In this document: piece after piece, positions 44,781 through 53,398 of the stretch
Layout of the letters: every line of letters begins with the position of its first letter
Position numbering within the stretch: position 1 is the stretch's first letter
Assembly (NCBI RefSeq): GCF_002188635.1
Contig: NZ_NINX01000029.1
Span: 62,001-126,000 of the forward strand
DNA from: Pigmentiphaga sp. NML030171
GTDB lineage: Bacteria > Pseudomonadota > Gammaproteobacteria > Burkholderiales > Burkholderiaceae_B
Length of the DNA: 64,000 bases
Direction of reading: 5' to 3'
Made by a program: the position numbers and the translations under genes
Notes under the pieces: model-generated
Seen by the model: only the letters and a program-made list of their open reading frames with translations
Told to the model about the DNA's origin: nothing
Databases searched by the model: none

Positions 44781-46000
44781 TCCTTTTCCCCTGATTCGTC
44801 GCGGCACACCTGGCGGATCGCCTCGATCAGCAATTGCGCCCCCGGCGACGAATGCTCCTGCGTGCGGCGCAGGATGCCCATGGAACGCTCGGTGCCCGCC
44901 AGCACCACCGGCAACTCCACCAGGATGCCCGCCCGCAGTTCGTGCGGGAACAACTGGCGCGAAGCCGCAGACAGCATGTCGGTCTCCAGCAGCAGCCCCC
45001 GGATCAGGGAGATGTCCGACGACTCCACCGCCACCTGCGGTTCCGGCAACCCATGCTGCGCCAGGCACGCGCCCAAGGCCTCGCGCGTGGGCGTGCCCTG
45101 CCGGGGCAGCACCCATGCGGTCTCCATCAGGTCGGCCAGATCCAGGGCGGCAGCCGCGGCCAGCGGATGATCGCGGCGCGCCAGCACCACCATGGGCTCG
45201 CGCATCAACTGCTCGACCACCAGCGCGCTTTCCAGCGGCTCCACCGGCAGCGCGCCCACCAGGAAATCCACGTCGCCCAGCCGCAGGCCCGCTACCAGCG
45301 TGTCCATGGGCGCCTCCAGCGTGCGCACCTGGAGGCGCGGATGCCGGGCCAGCACACTGCCGATGGCCACCGGCAACACATACGGACGGCTGAACGGCAG
45401 CGCCCCGACCACCACCTGTCCTTCGATCACGCCCTTCAGCGCCGAGATCTCGGTGCCGGCCAGGCGCAACTGCGCCAATGCCCGCTTCACATGTGCCAGC
45501 AGCAGCTCGCCGCATTCGTTCAATGCGACGCCGGCATGCGCGCGGTCGAACAGGGGCACGCCGACACTGGCCTCGAGGTCGTACAGCGCCATGCTGGCGG
45601 CCGGCTGGGAAACGCCCACCGCCGCCGCCGCCGTGCTGATGTGCTTGCGCTCGGTAAAGGCGAACAACAGTTCCAGGCGCCGCTCGTGCACGGCCAACGA
45701 AAAGAACGGCGCGGTGCGCAACCGCGGCGCCGACTCGGGGTAGCGCTCGCACAACGTGTCGCAGGCTTGCTGCAGTTCGGCGAACGCCAACTCGGTCCGT
45801 CGGTGCAGCGCCTGGCCGAAGTCGGTCAGCAGCCACTGGCGCGCGCTGCGTTCGAACAGCGCGACGCCGAACCAGCCTTCCAGCTCCTGCACCGAACGCG
45901 ACACGGCCGACTGGGCGCGGCGCAGTTCCTCGCTCGCACGGGCCAGGTTGCCGTGGCGCACGACGGCCAGGAAGGGGCGCAGGTGCTTGGTGTGGAGCAT
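44753..46000 (-). CDS. LysR-type regulator with two N-terminal winged-HTH domains
   Basis: 415-residue regulator. HTH 1 spans about 5-65 (HLRPFLAVVRHGNLARASEELRR, SAVSRSVQELEGWFG). A second complete LysR-type HTH lies at about 105-170 (RRLELLFAFTERKHISTAAAAVG, SQPAASMALYDLEASVG). Then comes one LysR substrate-binding domain (about 185-400). Standard LysR proteins are about 300 residues with one HTH. ATG 45998-46000 shares a base with the stop of the upstream isochorismatase gene. A paralogue of the same architecture is at 53399-54655. Likely regulates its own operon (3-hydroxyanthranilate dioxygenase and amidase genes) and the divergent Bug gene. Confidence 0.88.
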   Translation of the reverse strand: MLHTKHLRPFLAVVRHGNLARASEELRRAQSAVSRSVQELEGWFGVALFERSARQWLLTDFGQALHRRTELAFAELQQACDTLCERYPESAPRLRTAPFFSLAVHERRLELLFAFTERKHISTAAAAVGVSQPAASMALYDLEASVGVPLFDRAHAGVALNECGELLLAHVKRALAQLRLAGTEISALKGVIEGQVVVGALPFSRPYVLPVAIGSVLARHPRLQVRTLEAPMDTLVAGLRLGDVDFLVGALPVEPLESALVVEQLMREPMVVLARRDHPLAAAAALDLADLMETAWVLPRQGTPTREALGACLAQHGLPEPQVAVESSDISLIRGLLLETDMLSAASRQLFPHELRAGILVELPVVLAGTERSMGILRRTQEHSSPGAQLLIEAIRQVCRDESGEKDQRSAAARP

Positions 46001-46665
46001 CAAAGGGCCGAAAGGGCGTCGGCAGGGGCGTGCTTGCCGAACAAACGCAGGAGCTCGACCGAGGTCGTGACCTCGCCAAAATTCACCCGGACCGTCGATA
46101 ACGTGCCCTCGTGGCCAGCCGCGTTACCGCTGCCCACGCAATCCTCCGCCACGACGATGTGATAGCCGAGGAAGAATCCGTGCCTGAGGGTCGAATCGAC
46201 GCAGACATTGGTGGCCACGCCCGCCATCACCAGCGTCCTGATACCCCGCTCCTGCAACTGCGCGTGCAGCCCGGTCTCGTGGAAACCGCTGAACGTGTGC
46301 TTGTCCACGACGATGTCCCCCTCCCGGGGTTGAATGCGGAAGAAGTCGGCGCCCCAGGTTCCCTCCATGCAGCAGCCCTCGGCATCCCGCATGGCGACGT
46401 GGGCCTCCGCCAGGTACTTGAAATCGTAGACCGAGCGCAACCATGCGACCGCAGCCCCCGATCGCCTGGCCCCGTCCGCCAATGCGCCGATCCGGTCGGC
46501 GATGGCGGCATTCTCGTCCACCCGGATGGGATGGCGGCCGCTTTCAGCCCGGGTGCGCTGCAGGTAGCCGCCCTGGGCGCAGAAATCGTTCTGCATATCG
46601 ACGATCACTAACGCCGTGTGTCGCGGCTGCGCTTTCTCCGCCAGGGTGCGTAGGATATTGCTCAT
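46000..46665 (-). CDS. Isochorismatase family cysteine hydrolase
   Basis: 221-residue member of the isochorismatase/nicotinamidase superfamily. Triad residues: Asp in LVIVDMQNDF, Lys in VVDKHTFSGFHET and Cys in GVATNVCVDST. The cis-peptide VATN region is intact. It probably hydrolyses an amide or carbamoyl group. It lies 12 nt after the 3-hydroxyanthranilate dioxygenase gene and is directly coupled to the lysR gene. Which amide is cleaved cannot be told from sequence. Confidence 0.87.
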   Translation of the reverse strand: MSNILRTLAEKAQPRHTALVIVDMQNDFCAQGGYLQRTRAESGRHPIRVDENAAIADRIGALADGARRSGAAVAWLRSVYDFKYLAEAHVAMRDAEGCCMEGTWGADFFRIQPREGDIVVDKHTFSGFHETGLHAQLQERGIRTLVMAGVATNVCVDSTLRHGFFLGYHIVVAEDCVGSGNAAGHEGTLSTVRVNFGEVTTSVELLRLFGKHAPADALSAL

Positions 46666-46677
46666 GGCCCCCCCCCT

Positions 46678-47211
46678 TCAACGGTCCGGCATGATGGTGC
46701 CGCACTTCTTGCAGGTGCGGAAATCGAGCGAACCCCAGAAATTGTCGTAGGCCCGCGATACCGGATCGGTACCGTAATCACTGACGATGAAGCGTTCCTC
46801 GTGCAGCAGATTGTCGCAAGAAGGGCAGAACCAATGGAAGCGGTCCACTTCGCCAGGCCGGCGCTTGCGCTCGACCACGAGCTGGAACGCATCGGGCGGG
46901 AAACGCGGCGAATGCGGCACCATGGGCGGCTGGTAAAGACAATGTCCTTCGGGAACCACCGCGACTTTCTCCACCCCCTCGGGCGTACGATAGTGCAGGT
47001 GCAGGTCCCCCTTCAGCGAATACTGCATCTCGTGGCTGGGATTCAGGTGGAACTCGCTGCGGTATTCACGGCCGCGCGCAATGAAGCACAGGCAGTCGTC
47101 CTCCTGCCACAACGGATAGGTCCGCCGCTCCTCGTTGTGCCGCAAGTGCTCCATGATTTCCTGCAAATCGATTTGCGGCATGTGCAATTGCAGGCTGGGA
47201 AATAGTTTCAT
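46678..47211 (-). CDS. nbaC: 3-hydroxyanthranilate 3,4-dioxygenase
   Basis: 177-residue cupin dioxygenase. Iron ligands H55, E61 and H100 and substrate-binding R103 and E114 are in the expected positions. The C-terminal rubredoxin-like iron site has C129/C132 (CPSC) and C167/C170 (CKKC), typical of the bacterial and yeast enzyme. The reaction opens 3-hydroxyanthranilate to 2-amino-3-carboxymuconate semialdehyde, which cyclises to quinolinate or, after decarboxylation, to picolinate. It is first in an operon with an isochorismatase-fold hydrolase and a twin-HTH LysR gene, not with other kynurenine genes, so the physiological substrate may be an analogue. Confidence 0.92.
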   Translation of the reverse strand: MKLFPSLQLHMPQIDLQEIMEHLRHNEERRTYPLWQEDDCLCFIARGREYRSEFHLNPSHEMQYSLKGDLHLHYRTPEGVEKVAVVPEGHCLYQPPMVPHSPRFPPDAFQLVVERKRRPGEVDRFHWFCPSCDNLLHEERFIVSDYGTDPVSRAYDNFWGSLDFRTCKKCGTIMPDR

Positions 47212-47273
47212 CGCTATGTCCTGGTAGTGAATCCCCCCATTCTCGGCTCCCCGCGGGGCTGGCGCCAGCCGGC

Positions 47274-47358
47274 AATGCTTCTGCCTGGGGCGAAAAAACT
47301 TATGCCCGCCCGCCGGCCATCAAAATGCTTCTGCCGGTCCCGAAAGCGCTTATGCCCC
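47274..47358. repeat. Two 35-bp direct-repeat regulatory units, 50 bp apart
   Basis: AATGCTTCTGCC begins at 47274 and 47324; CGAAA follows at 47291 and 47341; CTTATGCCC follows at 47299 and 47349. Within each unit the half-sites GCTTCTGCC and (G/A)CTTATGCC repeat in the same orientation 21 bp apart. The units lie between the divergent 3-hydroxyanthranilate dioxygenase operon and the Bug receptor gene. ATGCTT-N18-CTTAT recurs at 53329-53357. Likely operator for the twin-HTH LysR regulator (inference). Confidence 0.7.
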
Positions 47359-47441
47359 ATCCCCTCCGGCCTGCGGCAATGGCACAGTGGCGGGGCCACC
47401 CGCTGGTGGGGTGGCTTGCTCAACCTTCGGGAATCCGGACC

Positions 47442-48422
47442 ATGAAAACGCCAATCATCCATTCCGTGCTCGCGGCGATCACGCTGGCCCTGTGCGGCGC
47501 CGCGCCGACGCACGCCCAGGACTACCCCGCCAAACCCGTGCGGGTGGTCTCCACCTTCCCCGTGGGCAGCGGCCCCGACGCCGCGCTGCGGCTGGTGGCC
47601 GACCGGCTGTCGCAGAAATGGGGACAGCCCGTCATGGTCGAGAACAAGCCGGGCGGCAACGGCTTCATCGCCATCGACGCCGCCAAGCGCAGTCCCGCCG
47701 ACGGCTACACCCTGCTCCAGATGGACAACGCGCAGACCAGCGCCCATCCCTACCTGTTCAAGAAACTGCCCTACGACCTGATGCGCGACTTCGAGCCCAT
47801 CACGCCCATGCTGCGCAACTACTTCTTCGTAGTGGTACCGGTGGACAGCCCCTTCCGCGGCACCGGCGACCTGCTCCAGGCGGCGCGCGCCAAACCCGGC
47901 TCGGTCACCTACGGTTCGTGGTTCGTCGGCAGCCCCGGCCACATCGGCGGCGCCATGCTGGAACAGGGAGCGGGCGTGGAAATGATGCACGTCCCGTACA
48001 AGGACATGGGACAACTCTACGCCGCGGTGGCCAACAAGGAACTGGCCTGGGCCTTCGGCAGCGGCGGCAGCGCCGGCCCCCTGCAGCGCGCCGGCAAGGT
48101 CCGCTACCTGGCCGTCTCGGCGCCCCGGCGGCTGGCGGGCTTCCCGGACGTCCCCACCATCGCGGAATCCGGCGGACCGGCGGACTTCGACCTGGCGGGA
48201 TCGGTCGCGCTGCTGGCGCCCAAGGGCACGCCCGCGGCGGTCGCCGACAAGATCCAGCGCGACGTGGCGCAGGTATTGCGCGACCCGGAGGTCCTCAAGC
48301 GCTACGACGCGATGTTCTACGAGCCCTACGTGCTGGAACGCGCCGAGTACGTGAAGGAGCTGGCCGACGAGACCCGGCGGTTCGGGCAGGTGCTCAAGCG
48401 CTTGAATATCGCGCTGGATTGA
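47442..48422 (+). CDS. Bug-type tripartite tricarboxylate transporter substrate-binding protein
   Basis: 326-residue TctC-family receptor. A signal peptide (MKTPIIHSVLAAITLALCGAA, cleavage after THA near residue 24) precedes KPVRVVSTFPVGSGPDAALRL; other motifs are ENKPGGNG, HVPYKDMG and FPDVPTIAESG. Start ATG 47442 is used because the signal peptide begins there; an upstream in-frame extension covers the repeated regulatory units. It is divergent from the 3-hydroxyanthranilate dioxygenase operon and convergent with an isochorismatase-fold gene. An orphan receptor with no membrane subunits nearby. Confidence 0.92.
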   Translation: MKTPIIHSVLAAITLALCGAAPTHAQDYPAKPVRVVSTFPVGSGPDAALRLVADRLSQKWGQPVMVENKPGGNGFIAIDAAKRSPADGYTLLQMDNAQTSAHPYLFKKLPYDLMRDFEPITPMLRNYFFVVVPVDSPFRGTGDLLQAARAKPGSVTYGSWFVGSPGHIGGAMLEQGAGVEMMHVPYKDMGQLYAAVANKELAWAFGSGGSAGPLQRAGKVRYLAVSAPRRLAGFPDVPTIAESGGPADFDLAGSVALLAPKGTPAAVADKIQRDVAQVLRDPEVLKRYDAMFYEPYVLERAEYVKELADETRRFGQVLKRLNIALD

Positions 48423-48431
48423 AACGCCCGG

Positions 48432-49142
48432 TTAGGCCGACGCGCCGAAGTGCCCCAGGATGTCCGCCGTATCCAGCACGTCGGCATACTTCGCATGCAT
48501 GTCCAGCAGGCTCATCGCATGGCTGGATTGCAGGCGGTCGAAGCAGGCGTCGGCAGCCACGGCGATGCGGTAGTTGGCGCTGAAGCCATCCACCACGGTG
48601 GCACGCACGCAGCCCGAGGTGCTGCCGCCCGCCACCACCAGCGAATCCGCACCCAGCAGGGTCAGGTAGGACTGCAGCGGCGTCGAGAAGAACGCCGACG
48701 GCTTCTGCTTGCCGATGACGAGGTCGCTGGGCTGCGGAGCGATTTCCTCGACGATCTCGTCATGATGCCGATCGGATTGGGACACCGGAGCCTCTTGCGG
48801 CCGCGATCGTGCATGCTTCCACAGCCACGAACCCATGTCCCATTTGTCGTCCCGGTACGCGCCCCGCGTGTAGATGACGGGCCGCTGCTGCGCGCGAAAG
48901 GCGGCCAGCAGTTCGCGGATGCGGTCGATGGCGTCCCAGCTTGCCTCGCCGCAAGAGTTGGGCCAGCGGCGAACGGAGTCGGTGATGGGTTCGCGCCGGT
49001 CGCCGCAAAAACCATAGGTGGCGTCGACGATCACCAGGGCCGGGCACGCGCCGAATCCCATGCGGGCGCCGTAGCCGGACAGCTCGATGATCTCACGGTC
49101 GCGCGGCGTCAGGTACGAATACAGCGATTCGAGCGTGGCCAT
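48432..49142 (-). CDS. Isochorismatase / N-carbamoylsarcosine amidase-like cysteine hydrolase
   Basis: 236-residue member of the same superfamily as the two genes at 43573 and 46000. Triad: Asp in VIVDATYGF, Lys in IGKQKPSAFFST and Cys in STSGCVRATVVDG. The insertion around WPNSCGEASWDAIDRI and the longer N-terminus are seen in N-carbamoylsarcosine-amidase-like proteins. Start ATG 49140-49142 has GAGGAGG about 8 nt upstream. It is the last gene of the damaged ABC-transporter/aldolase operon but is itself intact. Confidence 0.86.
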   Translation of the reverse strand: MATLESLYSYLTPRDREIIELSGYGARMGFGACPALVIVDATYGFCGDRREPITDSVRRWPNSCGEASWDAIDRIRELLAAFRAQQRPVIYTRGAYRDDKWDMGSWLWKHARSRPQEAPVSQSDRHHDEIVEEIAPQPSDLVIGKQKPSAFFSTPLQSYLTLLGADSLVVAGGSTSGCVRATVVDGFSANYRIAVAADACFDRLQSSHAMSLLDMHAKYADVLDTADILGHFGASA

Positions 49143-49155
49143 GTCCAGGGCCTCC

Positions 49156-49880
49156 TCAGGCGAACAGCGCGGCATCGCCGCGGGCCTTTTCCTGCCACGC
49201 GAGCTTGCGGACGAAGTAGTTCCAGGAATGCTCGATGTGGACGGGCGTCATGATCTGTTCGCGCCGGCGCCGCCGCACGGGCGGCATGGGGAAGGTCGCT
49301 TCGGCGCGCATCTGCGAACCCAGCACGTGGATGCGCGCGGCGCGCTCCAGGAAGACCCCCACGCAGACGGCATGGGCGATGGACGTGCCGCAAAAGGTGA
49401 CGCCGTGATTGGCCATCAGCACGGCGAAATGCGGTCCCAGGGTGCGGGCCAGCGCGGCGCCCTCTTCCTCGGTCTTGAGCAGCGCGGCCTCGTCCCGGTG
49501 GCAGGGCAGTTCGTCGAAGTAGTCGGCATCCAGCGTGAACGGCGCCAGCGCGGTGCCGAACGACGACAGGATGCTGGCGTGGAAGGGATGGGTATGGGCG
49601 ACGACGTTGACGTCGGGCCGCGCCTTCAGGATCTCGGAATGGATGGGCACTCAGAATGGCGCCCCCCTTCCCCTTCCAGCTTGGCGCCATCGTGGCCGAC
49701 CAGCACGAAGTCGGCGGCGGACAGGATCTCGCCCAGGCCGCGCGCGTTGCGCTTGAGCCAGAAGCCGCGCCCTTGCGGATCGCGCAGCGACAGGTGGCCC
49801 AGGGTCATGTCGCCATGGCCTTCCATTTCCAGGACGCGGCAGGCCGTCGCCAGTTGTTCCAGTTGTTCGTCGATAGACAT
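49156..49880 (-). pseudogene. Class II aldolase/adducin family protein, frameshifted
   Basis: The N-terminal part (49880 to about 49649: MSIDEQLEQLATACRVLEMEGHGDMT, HDGAKLEGEG, HSE) and the C-terminal part (PIHSEILKARPDVNVVAHTHPFHASIL onward to 49156) are in different frames. The family reads HSEWPIHxEILK across the junction; here TGG has lost one G near 49648, and the total of 725 bases is one short of 242 codons. The zinc ligands HTHP and a later HGVTFCG histidine are in the downstream part. Unless this is a sequencing error the gene is inactive. It once belonged to the transporter operon and would have cleaved or dehydrated a sugar- or hydroxy-acid. Confidence 0.85.
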
Positions 49881-49890
49881 CGTGGGAGCC

Positions 49891-50691
49891 TCAATGGGAA
49901 GGACGGGAACTCCGGGCCGCGCCGTCGGGCTCCCAGAAGATGATCCTGCCGCGCACGGCGACGAGCAGACGGTCGAGGGTGAAGCCGATCAGCGCCACGG
50001 CGATCACGCCGGCGTAGGACTCGGCATACATGAAGGAAGCCGACGCGTAGGCGATGTAGTAGCCCAGCCCGGTGCTGTCGCCGATCATTTCGGTGATGAT
50101 CACGACCACCATGGACAGGGGCAGCGCGACCCGTATGCCCGACATGATGGCGGGCAGCGCCGCCGGCAGTAGCACGCGCAGGAAGATGCGCACGGACCCG
50201 GCCCCCATGTTGCGGGCGCTCCAGACCAGGCGCGGCGCCACGGCGCGGATGCCGAAATAGGTGTTGACCGCGATGGGGAAGGTGCACTCCAGCGCGATCA
50301 GCGCGATCTTCGACGGCGAGCCGAAGCCCAGCAGCAGGATGAAGACCGGGTACAACGCGATCTTGGGAACCGGGTAGCCGAACGAGAAGATGGGTTCCAC
50401 CATCCATTCGAACCAGCGGCTGCGGGCCATGAGCACCCCCAGCAGTACGCCGATGACGATGGCCAGGCCGAAGCCGCTCAGGGCGCGCGAGAACGAGATG
50501 GAGGCGTGATAGACCAGGTCGCCGTTGGCCAGCCCTTCCACGAAGGCCCGGCCCACCTTCACGATGGAAGGCATCAGCCGCGGCGACACCCATCCCGAAC
50601 GGGACAACAGCTCCCAGGCCACGGCCAGGACCGACAGCGGATACAGCGGCGCCATGGCTTGCCGGGCGAAAGCGCGCAGACGCTCAACCAT
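49891..50691 (-). CDS. ABC transporter permease (SsuC/TauC family)
   Basis: 266-residue permease with about six membrane helices. The EAA loop of the family is recognisable (VWSARNMGAGSVRIFLRVLLPAALP in part: ARNMGAG, PAALPAIMSGIRVALP). It overlaps the second permease gene by 8 nt. Two SsuC-like permeases in one operon imply a heterodimeric channel. The reading frame is intact although neighbouring genes are damaged. Confidence 0.9.
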   Translation of the reverse strand: MVERLRAFARQAMAPLYPLSVLAVAWELLSRSGWVSPRLMPSIVKVGRAFVEGLANGDLVYHASISFSRALSGFGLAIVIGVLLGVLMARSRWFEWMVEPIFSFGYPVPKIALYPVFILLLGFGSPSKIALIALECTFPIAVNTYFGIRAVAPRLVWSARNMGAGSVRIFLRVLLPAALPAIMSGIRVALPLSMVVVIITEMIGDSTGLGYYIAYASASFMYAESYAGVIAVALIGFTLDRLLVAVRGRIIFWEPDGAARSSRPSH

Positions 50692-51487
50692 CGCGGGCCT
50701 CCCCGGGATACTTGTCCGCCAGCAGGCGGCGGCGGATGGCCAGCAGGATGCGGTCGCTGGCGAAGCCCATCAGGCCGATGGCCAGGATGGCCGTGTACAT
50801 CCAGTCATAGCGCATGGCCTCCTCGGCGCGCACGACCATGTCGCCCAGGCCGTCGTGCGACCCCACCATCTCGGCGGCGAACAGCACGATGAACGAAAGC
50901 GCGAGCCCGGAGCGCAGGCCGGTGAAGATCTGCGGCAGCGCGGCCGGGAAGATGACGCGCCTGAAGATGTAGGCAGGTCCCGCCCCCATGTTGCGCGCCG
51001 CCCAGATCAGGGATACGGGGGTGGCGCGCGCGCCGTACAAGGTGTTGATGAAAGTCGGAAAGAAGACCGCCAACGTGATGAGGGCGATTTTCGAGACATC
51101 GCCGAAGCCCAGCCAGGTGATGATGACCGGCAGCAGCGCCACCTTGGGCACCGGATACAGCGTGGAGACGAGCGGATCGAAGAAGGCGCGCGCCTGCTGC
51201 CACACCGCGCTCAGGAGTCCGATCGCAACCCCCAGCGCGGCCCCCATGAAAAAGCCGCTGTAGGAGCGCACGCCGGACGCCATCGCGTCGCGGATGAGCT
51301 CGCCGCTTGCCAGCAGTTCCCAGGTCGTCGCGGCGATGTCGGTCGGCGCCACGACGTAGCGGGGCGCGCCCGGCTGGCCTGCCGCCAGTTGCATGGCAAC
51401 CAGCAGCGCCACCGGCAGGGACCAGCCCGCGAGCCAGCGCAGCGCGCGGTTCGAACCGCCCGCCGCGGTGGAGCGTATCGCGCTCAT
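50684..51487 (-). CDS. ABC transporter permease (SsuC/TauC family)
   Basis: 267-residue permease. The YPVPKVALLPVIITWLGFGDVSKIA motif (seen as YPVPKVALLP and WLGFGDVSKIA) and the EAA region WAARNMGAGPAYIFRRVIFPAALPQI are typical. Start ATG 51485-51487 overlaps the ATPase stop (ATGA). Intact frame, paralogous to the gene at 49891-50691. Confidence 0.9.
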   Translation of the reverse strand: MSAIRSTAAGGSNRALRWLAGWSLPVALLVAMQLAAGQPGAPRYVVAPTDIAATTWELLASGELIRDAMASGVRSYSGFFMGAALGVAIGLLSAVWQQARAFFDPLVSTLYPVPKVALLPVIITWLGFGDVSKIALITLAVFFPTFINTLYGARATPVSLIWAARNMGAGPAYIFRRVIFPAALPQIFTGLRSGLALSFIVLFAAEMVGSHDGLGDMVVRAEEAMRYDWMYTAILAIGLMGFASDRILLAIRRRLLADKYPGEARDG

Positions 51488-52279
51488 GAGCCTTCCCGGG
51501 CGCGCAGGACCTCGTCGCGCAGCATGTCCCAGATCCTGGCGTGGTAGTCCATGAACTCGGGCGACTTGCGGATGGAGGCGTCGCGCGGGCGCGGCAGCTC
51601 GACGCGCAGGTCGGCCTTGATGCGTCCCGGGCGCGCCGTGAAGACGATGATCCGGTCGCTCAGGTAGATGGCCTCTTCGATGTCGTGCGTGACGAACAGC
51701 ACGGTGCGGCGGTCCTGCTGCCAGATGTCGGTCAGCTCTTCCTGCATGAGTTCGCGCGTCTGCGCGTCCAGGGCGCCGAACGGCTCGTCCATCAGCAGCA
51801 TCTTGGGTTCGTAGGCCAGCGTGCGCGCCAGGGCCACGCGCTGCCGCATGCCGCCCGACAGTTCGCCCGGATACGCGTTCTCGAACCTGGCGAGCCCGAC
51901 CATGGCGATGTACTTGCGCGCGATCTCCAGGCGCCGCGCCTTGGGCAGGCCCTGCACTTCCAGCGACCAGGCCACGTTGCCCAGCACCGTGCGCCAGGGA
52001 AAGAGCGCATAGTCCTGGAACAGCATGCCCCGGTCGGGCCCCGGCTCCGAGACCGGGCGCCCGGCCAGGCTGATCGTGCCGCTGGTGCGCGGCTCGAAGC
52101 CGCCCACCATGTGCAGGAAGGTGCTCTTGCCGCAGCCCGACGGCCCGACGATACTGACGAATTCGCCCTCGGCGATGGACAGGTCGAAATCCTCCAGCGC
52201 GGTCACGGCCTAGCCGTTGCGCAGGAAGCGCTTGCCGACGCCCCCGGGCCTGCAGGTAGTGGGTCGCGTCGGCGTTCAT
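51484..52279 (-). pseudogene. ABC transporter ATPase (SsuB/TauB family), frameshift and nonsense near the N-terminus
   Basis: The original start is ATG 52277-52279, overlapping the receptor stop. It reads MNADATHYLQARG in frame; then one extra base in the C5 run at 52241-52245 shifts the frame away from the expected VGKRFLRNG, and in that restored frame an in-frame TAG (52212-52210) interrupts just before AVTALEDF. The total of 796 bases is one more than 265 codons. The remainder is a good ATPase (GPSGCGKST, LSGGMRQR, LLMDEPFGALD) and could be translated from GTG 52206, giving a protein lacking about 25 residues, including the first beta strands that hold the A-loop aromatic residue. Probably inactive. 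Confidence 0.82.
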
Positions 52280-53250
52280 TTCGGCAGATAGCTCATATCC
52301 ACGACCTTGGCGGGATCCAGGTCGTCCATGTAGCCGAAGTCCTTCAGTTCCTTCACCATCCTGCGCATGGAATCCATGTCGACCTTGCCGTCCAGCGGGT
52401 GCAGGTACTTGCGCATGCCCAGCGACACGTCCAACGGAATGTTGACGAACTTCGCATCGATCAGTTGCTGGTGGCTTTCGCGCGGACGGTTGACGTAGAA
52501 GTCGGTAGCCTTGACCAGATCGGCCAGGAACGCGCGCAGCGCGGCGGGATGCTTGGCGGCGAACTCCTCCTTGACCAGCAGCAGCATCAGGTCTTCCTGC
52601 TGCCCGATGCCGTCGGTGGACGTGAATACCGTGCGCATGCCGCCACGCTTTTCCTCGAAGGCGGCGAAAGGCTGCGGAAAGGCGCCGATGTCCAGCTTGC
52701 CGGCCCGCACCGCCTCGCCCTGGCTGGGGAAGGGAAGAGCCACCCACTTGACGTCGCGCTGCGGATTCAGGCCATGCTTCTTGAGCGCCAGCCGGGCCCA
52801 GATCTCCGCCGACGAGCGGGCGCCATTGATCCCGATGGTCTTGCCCTTGAGGTCGGCGATCGTCTTGATGGGCGAACCGTCGAGCACCATGTACCGGGTG
52901 GCGAAGCCTTGCGCGCCGCCCTAGCGGGACAGCGACGCGACGATCTTGAACTTGATGCCCTGGGCCGCGGCCATCATGACGCTGTGCGCCGATCCGGTGG
53001 CGACGTCCAGCTCGCCAGCTTCGAATGCTTGAAAACGTTTATCGGTGCCTCTGAAAAGCGTGTATTCGAGCTTGTAGTCCCGGCCCTGCCCGGGCGTGAC
53101 GGCCGGCGAAGCCTTCATGGTCCAGAGAGGCTCCTCGGCCGAGGAGCCATGTCCCACCCTGATGGTCACGACTTCCGCGCGGCTGGCTGCCGAGCCCAGG
53201 AAACACAAGGATAAAGCGGCACAGCAGAGCGTTCTCACCAAGATGTTCAT
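52276..53250 (-). pseudogene. ABC transporter substrate-binding protein (NMT1/TauA-like), nonsense mutation
   Basis: A single frame of 325 codons is interrupted by an in-frame TAG at 52923-52921. The first part has a signal peptide (MNILVRTLCCAALSLCFLG, SRA cleavage) and receptor lobe 1 up to IKFKIVASLSR; the second continues GGAQGFATRYMVLDG and ends in DPAKVVDMSYLPK. The length is normal for the family if the stop is ignored. Ribosome binding site AGGGAGGA precedes ATG 53248-53250. It is the first gene of the operon and is divergent from the second twin-HTH LysR gene. Confidence 0.85.
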
Positions 53251-53328
53251 GACGCGGTCCTCCCTAGGATAGTCATTGCTCCGTCATGCCGGATTGTAGG
53301 ATCTTGCCGCTGCGGAAAGGAGCAAGTT

Positions 53329-53360
53329 ATGCTTGCGTGGACAGCAATTTTTCTTATCGG
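53329..53360. promoter_or_regulatory. LysR-type regulatory site resembling the 47274-47358 units
   Basis: ATGCTT (53329-53334), 18 bases, then CTTAT (53353-53357): the same words and spacing as both units at 47274-47358. Half-sites GCTTGCGTG and TCTTATCGG start 21 bp apart. The site lies between the damaged transporter operon and its divergent twin-HTH LysR gene. Confidence 0.5.
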
Positions 53361-53398
53361 ACGGATTTCCCCGCCCAGGAATCGAGCGCTACCCGGCC

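Noticed and set aside
49109-49690. Alternative-frame protein in the aldolase region
   Set aside because: It is Arg/Pro-rich and overlaps the frameshifted aldolase, whose two halves match the family when joined.
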